DNA from: Eutreptiella sp. 'Long Island Sound 2002'
Taxonomy: Eukaryota; Euglenozoa; Euglenophyceae; Eutreptiales; Eutreptiaceae
Direction: 5' to 3'
Assembly (NCBI GenBank): GCA_964036045.1
Contig: OZ038394.1
Span: 2,715,899 to 2,779,898, forward strand
DNA: 64,000 nt
The translations under genes were made by a program, and so were the position numbers. Shown one piece after another: positions 12,512 through 23,807 of this stretch (the stretch's first letter is position 1; each line of letters opens with the position of its first letter). The notes below the pieces were generated by a model. The model was not told where the DNA came from, did no database searches, and was given only the letters and a program-made list of their open reading frames with translations.

Positions 12512-13144
12512 TTGTCTGGTGATGGTATGGCCATGGACGCCAAGGAATTCTTCGCGCGGCAAGAGGCAACGGCGCGTGACATCCGCCAGCAGCTCGAGAA
12601 GGAGCATGCTGAGCGTCAGAAGTCCGCCCCGAGCTCGACAGCGCAGAAGTTCAGGGTGGGAGACCCGGTGTGGGTGATCAGACCCCGCCCTATGGGCACC
12701 GACCGCACCAAAACCTGGTTCACACCCGGAGAGGTGGTCCGCAGGATTGGTGAGGACACCTACCGCATCAAGGTGGGTCACGGACAGTTCCGGGAGCGCC
12801 ACGAAAGTCAACTCCGTGTGCGGGAACCCGACCTCCGTGGCCAACATGTGTCCCTGGACTACGCCGCACATGAGGCTGATTCGGACGATGATTATGCTGA
12901 GCAGGACGACTATACCGTCGAGAAGATCCTGGCCCAGCGTCCGAACGCCTCGGCAGCCGGAGGCCTGGAGTTCAACGTTTGTTGGCGAGGCTATGGGCCG
13001 TCCCACGACACCTGGAAACCCGTCTCCTCATTCGTGCCGCGGATTAATACCCCCTTCATGGACTACATCCGCAAGCACAAGACCAAGATCCACGTCTCGG
13101 ACTTGGCAGCACTCACCCGGGCGATTGCAGCCAGGAGCGCCTGA
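12512..13144 (+). pseudogene. pol: C-terminal pol fragment (integrase end and chromodomain) of element I
   Basis: 210 codons, open, ending in TGA. It matches the last 205 or so residues of element II Pol: the integrase C-terminal domain (DPVWVIRPRPMG, GEVVRRIGEDTYRIKVGHG), an acidic linker (EADSDDDYAEQDD), and a chromodomain (YTVEKILAQRP..FNVCWRGYGPSHDTW). Chromodomains direct integration to particular chromatin. The upstream catalytic domains are missing because insertion IV interrupts the gene at 12511. Two otherwise conserved chromodomain positions differ from element II: VCW for VRW, and TWKP for TWEP. Confidence 0.9.
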
Positions 13145-14619
13145 TCACCGCCCTTGGCTCTCCCCTGATGCATTTTGAGCGCTTGTGAGGTCGACGGATC
13201 GTCCCTTACTTGCTTGCTCTCTCCCATCTTCCGGTGACCTGCCATCAGAGTGGCCACATACCCCCCCCTGCTGAATCCAGAGGAGGATGGCCCCTCTCTT
13301 CCACTTCTATTCGTCACTCCCCGCCTGCTGAATCCTTGGGAAACCAGGCAGAGCGACTGACCTTCACATTTTCTGAGCTGTTGGGGCCTTGAAGCTCATA
13401 CGACGTTGCGCAACGGATGCCGCTGTTATCGGCATTGCGATTTTTGGCTGTGTGGTCTGGTCCCATGGCACTTGCGGGGTCCAGACCAGTCTACGTGTGT
13501 CTGCAGACTAAATATGGCCTGAACTCAGGCGTTTTCCTGTCCACCCTCCTGAATATGCCTTATCCTAACCGGGGCGTGGTTTGGCGCTCTGTCCAGAGTG
13601 TGTTTACACGCCTATTACCCCGCTTATTGCTTATCCTTCTGCCCCCCCCCAGGATATGTGCATCTGTATGTTAAGTGTTGTCAGTCCATCACCGCGGTTG
13701 ACTGTTTTTCCCCCGAAGGGACACGAATCGGAATACGCAGGCGCCCTGAGTCGCCGTGTACATGCTCTTACATAAGGTCCAGCCTGGACAAGTACCCAAG
13801 TACAGATTCTTCTGTTTGAGTGCCTGTGATACCGTGTGCCCTAGTGGCTGTGATGTGCTGAGATCCTGATGGCGCCAGGCGGGAAGCCCAGTTGCCTGAC
13901 TACACTCCCAGCGGTCCGCCACTGTCAGTCCCAGTGTGAGCCTACCGACTCGCAGACGCCCTTGCAGTCGGGTGGCGACCTCCGGTGTCCTGACCTCGGT
14001 CAGTCTGCCTGGGAAACTGGTGGTTTGAGGAGTCGACGCCTCCACCCATACTGCATGGGGACTCCCCCATGCATGGCCTTCATGTTAATGGGGCGAGGGA
14101 AAAGACGGCCTTGATGCCCGATCCCTTAAGGAGGAGCTCGTTCGGCTGTACCACTCTGGACTCGCGTCGTGGATATGGACATGGTGCGCCCAAGGAAGGA
14201 CCCGTGGGGACTCTCCCCCAGCCTGCGGCCTTGGGAAGCCTGGGGTAGCCTAATGGATCTTTGTGGTCGCTTTCGACCTGTGGGACCACCTCGGTCGTCG
14301 TGTGACGCCTATGTTGGCCGTGTATGCCACTGCCACTGTGGTAGTGACCGTCGCAGCCGGCACCCGGTGCGCCTGGTATGGGTTAACGGGTCCTTTGGAT
14401 GCCGAACAATCGCCGCCAGGACCCGGGACTCGATACTTGATACCATTCCTGCAGTTAGTAACAGCTACAGCACCGTACCTGTCTTACTGTGGGATTCGGG
14501 CAGCCTAACCTGCAAATCAGCCTGAAGTGAGGATGTGACACCCCCCCCGCTTCAGGGGATGGTCCTGGGTACCCGCTGCCATGCTTGGGTGTTATCGAGC
14601 CCCCCCCAGGGTTTGCTCT
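13145..14619 (+). other. 3' untranslated region of element I
   Basis: About 1.5 kb between the pol stop and the polypurine tract. It matches, in reverse orientation, the region 22343-23807 of element II along its whole length, for example around 14330-14440. No gene is recognised in it. Confidence 0.75.
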
Positions 14620-14630
14620 AAGGAGGGGGG
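14620..14630 (+). promoter_or_regulatory. Polypurine tract of element I
   Basis: AAGGAGGGGGG lies directly before the LTR start TGAAGCGG. The same tract sits in front of the 3' LTR of element II on the minus strand. It would prime plus-strand DNA synthesis. Confidence 0.9.
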
Positions 14631-15475
14631 TGAAGCGGTACCCAGAACCTATGGCCCATGGCCGGAGGCCTGTGAGCCGTCACACCCGTGCGGAAGCCGT
14701 TGACACCGGCTGTCAGCGGGATATCCCTGTTCTCTAACCCCCGAAATCTGGAATCTGATTTCTAACCAATAAATCGATGTAGAATTACCATAATTTTATT
14801 GTCTTAGGCGGTTTTCGGTCGGAAATCGGTGAAATACCCGATTTCTACCGCGATTTCTAATTGTCGTGAAATCGCCGCCTGATGTCGCCTGTTCGCGCGC
14901 CTTCGTCGCTTCTCCGTGGCGAGTTTTGTGATGAACTTTTCTGGAGTACCTGTGAGGTTCTAAGAGAACTTAAGGGCTGAATCTAGAGGGTATTTAATGT
15001 ACTTTCATCTGGTGTGTTTACCAGAATTTTTCGCCGTTGCGTCTTCCAGAAAATCGGCACGCAAGCTTTTCCGTCGATCGCTCGAACTCATGGTTCTCAA
15101 GGACCATGAGTTCGGACGGAACCCTACATTCCCCCCCTACGCCTTTCATCCATGCCCCTTTCACGTGGGCATATCACTTTGTATAGGGAAGCGGGCAATG
15201 GCGATGTTTTAGGCAGCCTATGGGTTTCGCAAACCCAAGTCGTTTGCGTGCGCAAACGCTAACCTTTTGGCCGTGTGAGCATGAACGTTAATAACCGAAC
15301 ACAATGCTCACAAGACCAAAAGCCCTAGGCCATTTTCGTTTTTCAAGCCAACTCAACGATGGCTCCACGCAATTCAGTGCGTACCAAAACTTTATTTTCG
15401 AAAGAGGGCAAGTTTTGGTCGAAAATTAGGCCAAAATGGCCAAACCCCCGAGGCTCGTACTCGAAGCCTATGGGG
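14631..15475 (+). repeat. 3' LTR of element I, first part (U3 side)
   Basis: It begins TGAAGCGGTACCCAGAACC like LTRs A-C, then diverges to unrelated sequence. It is cut at 15475 by element III; the last five bases, TGGGG, are the target duplication. Together with 43545-45515 it makes an LTR of about 2816 bp, close to the 2946 bp of the A-C type. Confidence 0.85.
15471..15475. repeat. Target-site duplication TGGGG of element III, left copy
   Basis: TGGGG directly flanks the element III LTR here and again at 43540-43544 on the other side. A 5-bp duplication is usual for Ty3-type integrases. Confidence 0.95.
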
Positions 15476-16008
15476 TGAAAGTGTTGCCCTGGGTCGTGGA
15501 AGGTGCCGGAGGGCTCGGGGCCGGCAAAACCAGTGGGGCAGGCACGCGAGGAGTCGACCTGAACGCTGCTATTGGGGGTAGAACCGGATACACGGACACC
15601 AACGGAGGCGAGAGCAGCAACAACTGAAGCAAGGTCCATGCTGATTGTTATCCGGCAGAAAATCCCAGTCTATGAAGAAAATTGATGCGGATTATTCTAA
15701 GTACATCTGAGTGTCCAAAACTATCTGAAAAGATTTATATAAATCCGATTGTGAAAAATATTTGGCCGATCTGGCCCGCGAGCGCGCGTCAGCGGCAAAT
15801 GGCGATTCCAGGTAAATGATCGGAACGCGGCGGATTTACGGAGAATGAACCGCGGAATCAGATCCGGCATATCAGAAATATATAGGTCTGATCCTGAGAC
15901 TGAGCTGCGAGGCGGCGATTCCGCCGAAGCAAAGAAAATGACCAAAATGTAGCCAATCTGGGGCAGATCTGCTAAAATCTGAGCAGATGGTGGTTAGCCG
16001 CACTTACA
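15476..16008 (-). repeat. 3' LTR of element III (533 bp)
   Basis: On the minus strand it runs from TGTAAGTGCGG (16008) to CTTTCA (15476). It is nearly identical to 43007-43539 and the same length. It contains a copy of the first codons of gag (MDLASVVAAL), because gag begins inside the LTR. Confidence 0.95.
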
Positions 16009-16019
16009 CTCCCCCTCCA
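16009..16019 (-). promoter_or_regulatory. Polypurine tract of element III
   Basis: On the minus strand TTGGAGGGGGAG immediately precedes the 3' LTR start TGTAAG. Confidence 0.9.
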
Positions 16020-17855
16020 AAAACACACTGGGGTGTGTCGCTACGTCAACGAAGAACGTAGTGCGGGTAAGTCCCAGAAAAAAATAGAAATGTAGCCTCG
16101 ATGGGGCGAAATCTGCTTGATCTGGCCTGATTTGGGCTGAATTGGCACTGAATCAGGATGGATGAACCTGAAATGAGACAGAATGAGGAGTGACGAACAG
16201 TCCTCCGTGCAGTAAAAGATTAGGTTAAGGGTCAAAAAGCATGTAAACGTATCGAGAATCGATACCAAACCATGCACTGGTTAAGAATGAGGTAGATTAT
16301 TGGTGGATTGAGTGGGGGAATCAAGAAATGGAGTGACATCTCAGCGCTCTGGCACAGTTTCGCTGTCGCGGGCACGCTACGGTGTCCTCGCCGAACTCTA
16401 CATCGTGTTACTCCCGCTTTTCTCGTTCTGAAAAGTGCAGCATGTGCTTCAGATTTGGCGCATCTGGTGGATGATCACTAGATTCAGCAAGATTGAGAGT
16501 CAATTTGGGCAGGGATGAAGGAGATGAAACAATCACAGAGAGGGAAAACAACTACAAATGTAGTCTACAGGTCCTAAGTGACTAGAAAAACATCAGCGTC
16601 AACAAAGTTAGGTAAGGCCGTAAACAGATCTTCGAGGAATGAGAGGAGATGACAAGGAAATCAACCTAAATTGTCCTAAAATCAGCAAATTCCCTAAGAT
16701 GAAGGTGAAATGAAGCGGAATGTCTAAAACTGAAACTACTAATACCTTCGTTTAGACTAAAATTAATATATATTGTCGTTTATTCAGCTCAATTGTGCTT
16801 TCCGGCACGTTGGTTCGCGAGCATCCAACAGATTCCATCAAAATGTGGATCATGTGATGATGCATCATGATGGGACATGATGGCCCTCGATCCTTGGCAT
16901 GTAACGCGCCGAAGGTTCGCTGAAGGCGCTTTACTGACAGTATATAACTGAGAGACACCGAATAGTCCTTTATTTACAGTGGCGGTGGTGTCAATCGACT
17001 TGGCCAAGGCCAATCTTTCGGTTGAGTCCCACAAGACACTTGGATTCACCATTTTCGACAGTTTCAGGTCGGATTGAGCTCACATTGGCGTGTGCCCAAA
17101 ATACACTGAAGCTTACGGACATCAGAGGTTGCTTTTAGAAGTCCCTAGAGCCTCTGTCTGAAGGTTGTCTGAACAATTGACGTCGGGGTTTCGTGCAACA
17201 ATGGCAGAATGAAGGACAAACCTGAGAAATTCAAGGCAAATTTGAGGATCCTGGATCTGAATCTGGACTTTGGCTTCCGCATCACGGCAAATGAAGGTAA
17301 GATCTGAGTTCCTGGCGTCGCATCTGGTGCAGCCAGTACTACAGGGGGTGCCTGTAGGGGTGAATATCGTCGGCCGACGTTTTTACTATGTACATTTGCT
17401 TCCATCTGCACGAGTAGCCAAATTCCAAAGATGCACAGACCAACAGAGACAAGATTACCCCGAATCTGCCTGAATTAAGCCTGAGTTTGGTTTTTTCTGA
17501 ACACGGCAGCACACTCCGTGGCTTTCGGCAGCGTATCTACGCCTTGTCTGCCGAACGGAGACCAAAGAAAAGTTGATTGACGTCAGATTATCAAACATTC
17601 GCAGTTCTCCACATCATGACATAATCAGGAAGAATGAACAGTGGATTGAGCAGAATGTGGTTTATACGAGTCGTCAGAACACTCACATTGGAATAAGTGG
17701 TCGACGGGGCGAGGCTGGAGCTTTTGTAGGAGTTGGACATGCAAGGGTTTCGAACCTACACCCTTGAGCCCTAGCGACGAGTGCCATGACGCCCTGGACT
17801 AGACGACTGTTACCTAGATTATGGCGTCGGCGACTCAAGTCGCGACGGATCTCCC
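16020..17855 (-). other. 3' untranslated region of element III
   Basis: About 1.8 kb between the pol end (TGA at 17856-17858) and the polypurine tract. No convincing ORF was seen. It holds a tRNA-like relic near 17730-17830. Confidence 0.7.
17725..17830 (-). other. Possible tRNA-derived relic in the element III 3' UTR
   Basis: On the minus strand a box-B-like GGTTCGAAACC (about 17745) lies about 65 bases after a GTCTAGTCCAGGGCG stretch resembling a D-arm/box A. The T-stem pairs poorly, and no complete cloverleaf with a 7-bp acceptor stem could be drawn, so it is at best a degenerate tRNA or SINE piece. Confidence 0.2.
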
Positions 17856-19384
17856 TCAATTCGGCCAAGCACGTATACATGTGACCACCAACCTGTCTGG
17901 TCGGGCCCTCGTACGGCTTGGGCGCTGCAAATCAGCGGCCGAACTCGAAGCTTGGTCCTCATTTGACTCCTGGGCTGGCCTGACCGCAGGAGGGGGGATC
18001 GACGGATCAGCCCTGGAATGTGGCTGCTGAGGGCCGTAAAAGGCTGGATCTCGATTCACCACAGGTCTTTTTCCGTCGCTCTCCACCTGTCTGTCTGGTT
18101 TTGACAAACAGTCTGTCAGGAGCACACCAATTTCGGGGTGCTTCTTGAGGAAGTCGATGAACCCCGTGGTGTACCCATGGACAAAAGAATGGGCTGGTTA
18201 CCAGTTGTTGTGACTGGAATCAAAGCCCCTCCACTCACATAGAAATTCCCATTCGCCCTTCGCGTGACGTCTTGCCTCTACAATCCTCTTGAGTTCGTAC
18301 TTCCCCCCTTCGATGACCCGATCGGATAAAAATTTCGAAGTCCAAAAGAGGGGTTTAACCCGATCCTTGGGGGAGGGGATCTCTCTCTTGAGGCGATCGC
18401 CCGAAACGTCAATTTCCCTGCTGACATCCACACGAATCCTCCACCTGTTCTCACCTAGACGCGCTGTAACAGCGAATGGCCCCTCCCACAAGGGAAGAAG
18501 CTTGTCTTCTCCGTCCAGGGTGGTTTAGGATTTTCGAAGCCAAACTCGATCATCGACTTCAAAATTGTGGGGGTTTTTTCGGCCTTGATTCTGGACCCAA
18601 AGCCAGTCAGCTTGATGCTTATCGATTAATTTCGAGACAGTTTTTTCTGCTCGCTGGATTTCGTCCAAAAACAACGAAGCATCTTTACAAGGGCGAGGAT
18701 TATTCAACGGCATGTTCCACCAACACTTCTTTCGTCCAAAGACAATTTCATTTGGAGAAAGGCCATGATACAAAGGCGTGTTGTGGTAACGGCGAAGCAA
18801 TGCGAAGAGAACTTCAAGCCAATGGAAATCTTTTTCACTCGCGAGCTCCTTACGAAGCATATTTATGACAGAGCGGCCGGCTCTTTCGCCAGGCAGCGCT
18901 CGATGCGAGTGGATTTCACACCTGAGGTGGTGGATTCCAAGGCGAGCACATAATTCTCTCCACCATTCGGAGGTGTACTCTTTGCCTGAGTCCGTAACCA
19001 CCTCGGATGGGACGTCCCAACCTCCCATCCAGGTCTGCGCGCACCATTTGGCGGCAGCCTTGCCAGTCATCGACTCGATGTTACAAGGCAACACCTGTAT
19101 GTAGCCGGAATGACGGCACTGAATAAGGAGCACACCATTGACTTTTTTATTCGTCCAATGGCACTCTTCGTCATCGAGCTCACCGAGGTAGAAGAAATCA
19201 CTGGTGACTCTGTTAAAGAGGCGCTCCGGAATAGGATGTGGCCTCAGATGGCCGTGCTTCTTCGCGCTGGGTGGCGTCGCGACAGCACATTGGGCACATC
19301 CGGCGGCTACTTTCATGCAATGAGTATATGGCCTTGAGCCAAACAACCTATGTTTAATCATCAACCATAATCGACAACCATAAT
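17856..19384 (-). pseudogene. pol: Element III pol, 3' half: integrase core and chromodomain, two in-frame TAA
   Basis: This continues the pol that is interrupted at 36478. It starts inside the integrase zinc finger (RLWLMIKHRLFG..HCMKVAAGCAQC), followed by the catalytic core: VTSDFFYL, then VVTDSGKEYTSEWW, then LPGERAGR, with about 34 residues between the second Asp and the Glu. It ends with a C-terminal domain (FEVDDRVWLRKS, LWEGPFAVTARLGENRWRI) and a chromodomain (KRIVEARRHAKGEWEFLCEWRGF). The frame is kept throughout, but TAA codons stand at 18527-18525 (after WLRKS) and 18200-18198 (after SSHNNW, where chromodomains usually have E). After the second TAA the same frame continues (PAHSFVHGYTTGFIDFLKKH) to a TGA at 17856-17858. 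These are most simply decay mutations. Confidence 0.85.
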
Positions 19385-22330
19385 TGACGCGTTCCCGTGG
19401 GGGGCCGGCCACGGGACGCTGCGGGACACGCGCAAGTGAGCAGGCAGGCAAAGCACTACGCTCACAGGGGCATCAATGCACTCATGTCATGTGACAAAGC
19501 GTTTCAGAATCCTTGCCACTCTGCAAAGAGGGAACGAAAGTATGTACAGCAACACATCAGGATATGTACACATGGGGTTAAGACTGGACTGGGGTAAGGG
19601 CATCACAGGACAATAGACACTCTATCCTAACTTGTATCCCAATCCCAGGTCCGACCCTCTCAGTGGCTGGTGGGGGCGGGGGCTCAAACACAACCCATGC
19701 CCTGCTCAGTCCGGACCCTGAAACCCTGCCGATGGGGGAGGTGTCCCGCCTAGCCACAGGCGAGCTCCTGGGAACCAAGGAGCTCCAAGGCGAACCGACA
19801 GTGGCTCCCTATGCCTCCTTAACGGAAGGTCCCAACTCCTCTCTGAGTCAGAGATATGGCCCCGCCATTATCACCCAGGAGTTGGTAGCTGAAAATGGGC
19901 TGTTTCAGCCCAAACTGAAATTAACTCAAAAATCCCCAAAATTGACCCCTCGTCCAGAGCCGCCAGAGGTAGGGACGAGGCAACTGACCCTATGCCCTTC
20001 GAGTACGAACTCCCTGGAGCCCTCACCCAACCTGGTTCCCTCTGAGGTTCCGGCATCAGGGCAACACGGATGAGTCAAGTGGGGTCATGATGCCAAAATC
20101 ACCAAAATTGGCGTCCTTCCCACGCGTGGCTCGCCCGGCCAAGGTAAGGCCAATAGCTCACAGGGTAGGAGGCAGGACCTAGGACTTATATCTGAGTGTA
20201 CAACCTAAAATTAGGTCCGGGCTCCCTATGGGCTTAGAGAAATGGGGCCGCCAATTGACCACACGGAAGGGGGAAATTGGGGTCCCAAAATGGGGTCATT
20301 TTGGCTGCTTGAAATGAGCCAAAATTTGGTGTGCTCCAAATAGTATATCTCCACGCCGGCTTGGAGATCGGATCCGCCATCCCATACGCGATCCACCGGG
20401 AGTCCAATGGAGACTCCCATGCCCTTGGCTCTCAAAGATCTCCATGCCACTCGGCGTGGTGACGATCCCAATTGGGTCCACAAATGTCAAAATTGCAAAA
20501 TTGCCCACACTCACTTTAGGCTAGCGCCTTAACGAAGGTGGCTCCGCTTCGCCCACGTGGTGTGTGGACCATGGGGACCATTACCCATAACACCCATGCC
20601 ATACATGGTCCATTGGTCCATGCGTCCGGCGTGCACGAGGGTTAGAACATAGTGCACGGCGGGCAGCAAAAGTGGAAAATTGCTCAAAATGGCCAAAAAT
20701 GCGCACACTCATGGTTGGGGCAAATGAGGCACATGCCCGACTCGGACTGGAGTGTGCCATAGGATTGGTATCAAGTCATATTGGTCCAACATATCTTTTG
20801 GGCGTCGCCCAACTCCTCCGATATTGGGAATGGCAGGGTCGCCAAGTGAGCCCATGATTTGGGATAGTCCCAAATCGCCAACATGGCGGCCACGGTATGC
20901 CAAGCGTAAGAGGAGTTATTCGCCGGGTCCAAGATATGTTGGGCACCGAAGTATGTCCCCTCATATCATACTTAAGTCATGATGTCAATTGAGCGCAACG
21001 TTGAGATACACGGTCGCCACTTGACATCATGACGGGCCAAAAATGGCAAAATTGGCACAAGCACGCACAAAAGTGCCTTGAAAGGTGCATAATTATATTA
21101 TAATATCTTCGGCTTGGATCGTGCAATCACTTAATCCTTCTAAACACAATGACTTGACACCAATGACCTTTGATCCCACATATGTGCTCCACTTGGGGCG
21201 CCTTGAAAGGTTACGAGCGCTGCTTCCCAAGTGGGCACATGAAAATATGGAAAATTGCAAAATACACACCTTGCTCCCAACGCATCGCTTCGGGTTCACC
21301 ACACAAGCTTCCCTCCACGAAGGTTAGGCTTGCAATTGACTGTAGGGAGTATGGAGAAGGGGCTTGCACAATATGAGGTCCATTGGCGGGTTCGGCTTGG
21401 AGTAATGGACCCGCCAAATGGGCACGCAACACAACACATGGCACATACCACATATTGCCCAAAAAGGTGGCTCCCACCACGATATGTCATGCCCCTCCAA
21501 GGGCATAACTTTGTGTCAATCGCTCATAGGAACTCAAGGAGAGTTCCTATGCAACACCAACACTTGCGCGCTACACTCGAAAGTTATCTTAACGCACGCA
21601 ATGTCATGGCCAAAGAGTTATAACGCAAACTCTACCCTCTTGACCATGATCCATTACACTAGCGCGCACGTGTGGAAACGCAAGGCATATAATGCTTCCT
21701 AAATTACGTCGGGAGTATTGTGAATACATCCCACGTTTTCTTATCGTCAATACTCGCAAGCGGCACGAGATATGACCCTCACAAGTGGCCTCACGAATCA
21801 ACTTTGTTTTGCCCATAGCTTTAAGACAAATGGAGGGCAGGATAAAGGGAAAGTTGATTCGTGCATAGGGAAGCACGTAGGTCCACTCGAAAGAGGTCAA
21901 ATCAAGTGCGGGGATGTCGAAGTCGAAAATCCGATTTCGACATCCTGAAAAATTCGGATTAAGGTTGCGAGTGTAAGATGTGAAAATTGCAGAAGCATCC
22001 ATGCAGTTCCTGACGACTTTGGAGCCTTCGTGACGGATAGCGTTAAAATTTCCATTAATTACAGTTAAACTGGCGGTTACGGTAAAGTCGCGATCCAACC
22101 GCCAGCAGTCAAAACAGTGAGTATCAGAACGGAAGCGTAAAAATTGACGGAAACAATATGAAAATAAAACCCTGTTGATTCCTGATATTCTGATACACAA
22201 ATCTCCGCTGGCGGTGCATCGGTTGCCGATGCGGGGCTTCACGGCACGGAACACTTCCGTACATGGGGTTAGTGGACCGGAGACCGGTTGTATGCCGTAA
22301 CCTGGCCATGGGGTTCTGGGTACCGCTTCA
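19385..22330 (-). repeat. 3' LTR of element II (LTR copy B, 2946 bp)
   Basis: Begins TGAAGCGG at 22330 directly after the polypurine tract and ends CGCGTCA at 19385. It is collinear with copy C over its full length, with scattered substitutions (for instance a cluster at 19733-19835). It has the same inverted repeats and the long LTR open frame (22330-21604) as copies A and C. Confidence 0.95.
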
Positions 22331-22342
22331 CCCCCCTCCTTA
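22331..22342 (-). promoter_or_regulatory. Polypurine tract of element II
   Basis: TAAGGAGGGGGG on the minus strand, immediately before the 3' LTR. It is the same tract as in element I. Confidence 0.9.
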
Positions 22343-23807
22343 GAGCAAACCCTCGGGGGGGCTCGATAACACCCAAGCATGGCAGCGGGTACCCAGGACC
22401 ATATCCTGAAGGGGGGGGGGTGTCACATCCTCACTTCAGTAAGTCACAGTAGAATAGGTATGAGTTGTATAAGCTCGTAGCACATGTATAGTATCAAGTA
22501 TTAAGTATCAAGTCCCGGGTCCTGGCGGCGATTGTTCGGCATCCAAAGGACCCGTTAACCCATACCAGGCGCACCGGGTGCCGGCTGCTACGGTCACCAC
22601 CACAGTGGCAGTGGCATACACGGCCAACATAGGCGACACACGACGACCGAGGTGGTCCCACAGGTCGAGAGCGACCACAAAGATCCATCAGGCTACCCCA
22701 AGCTTCCCAAGGCCCGCCGACTGGGGAGAGTCCCCACGGGTCCTTCCTCGGGCGCACCATGTCCATATCCATACGACGCGAGTCCAGAGTGCCATAGTCG
22801 AACTCCTTAAGAACCCCAGATCTTAAGGGAACTCCTCCTGAAGGGATCGGGCATCAAGGCCGTCTTTTCCCTCGCCCTACTGCCACGAAGGCCATACATG
22901 AGGGAGTCCTCATGCAGTGTGGGCGGAGGCGTCGACTCCTCAAACCACCAGTTTCCCAGGCAGACTGACCGAGGTCAGGAGCACCGGAGGCCGCCATCCG
23001 AATGCAAGTGCGTCTGCGAATCGGTAGGCTCACACTGGGACTGACAGTGGCGGACCGCTGGGAGTGTAGTCAGGCAACTGGGCTTCCCGCCTGGCGCCAT
23101 CAGGATCTCCACACATCACAGCGAATAGGGCAACACGGTATCACAGGCACTCAAACAGAAGAATATGTAATGCGGTACTGGTCCAGGCTGGACCCTGTGT
23201 ATGAACATGTAAACGGCGACTCAGGGCGCCTCTGTATCCCGATTCGTGGTGAAGAACAGTCCATCCCTCAGCGATGGGCTGATGACACTTAACATACAGA
23301 TGCACATATCCTGGAGGGCAGAAAGACAAGCAATAATCTGGGTAAATAGGCGTGTAAACGCACTCTGGACAGAGTGCCAAACCACGCCACGGTCAGGATA
23401 AGGCAAATGCAGGAGGGTGGACAGGATAATGCCTGAGTCCAGGCCATATATAGTCTCGAGACACACGTCGACTGGTCTGGATTCCGCAAACGCCATGGAA
23501 CCAGACCACACACTCAAAAATCGCAATGCCGATGACAGCGGCATCCGTTGCGCAACGTCGTATGGGCTTCAAGGCCCCAAGAGCTCAAAAAGTGTGAAGG
23601 TCAGTCGCCCTACCTGGTTTCCCAAGGATTCAGCAGGGGGGGGAGTGACGAATAGAAGAAGAGAGGGGCCATTCTCCTCTGGATTCAGCAGGGGGGGGTA
23701 TATGGCCACTCTGTCACCGAAAGATGGAGGAGAGCAAGCAAGTAAGGGTCGATCCGTCGGCCTCACAAGCGCCTCAAAACGCATCAGGGGAGAGCTCAGG
23801 GCGCTGA
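22343..23807 (-). other. 3' untranslated region of element II
   Basis: About 1.5 kb with no supported gene; matches 13145-14619 of element I in reverse orientation. It includes two imperfect CCCCCC-containing repeats (about 23635 and 23690). Confidence 0.75.
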
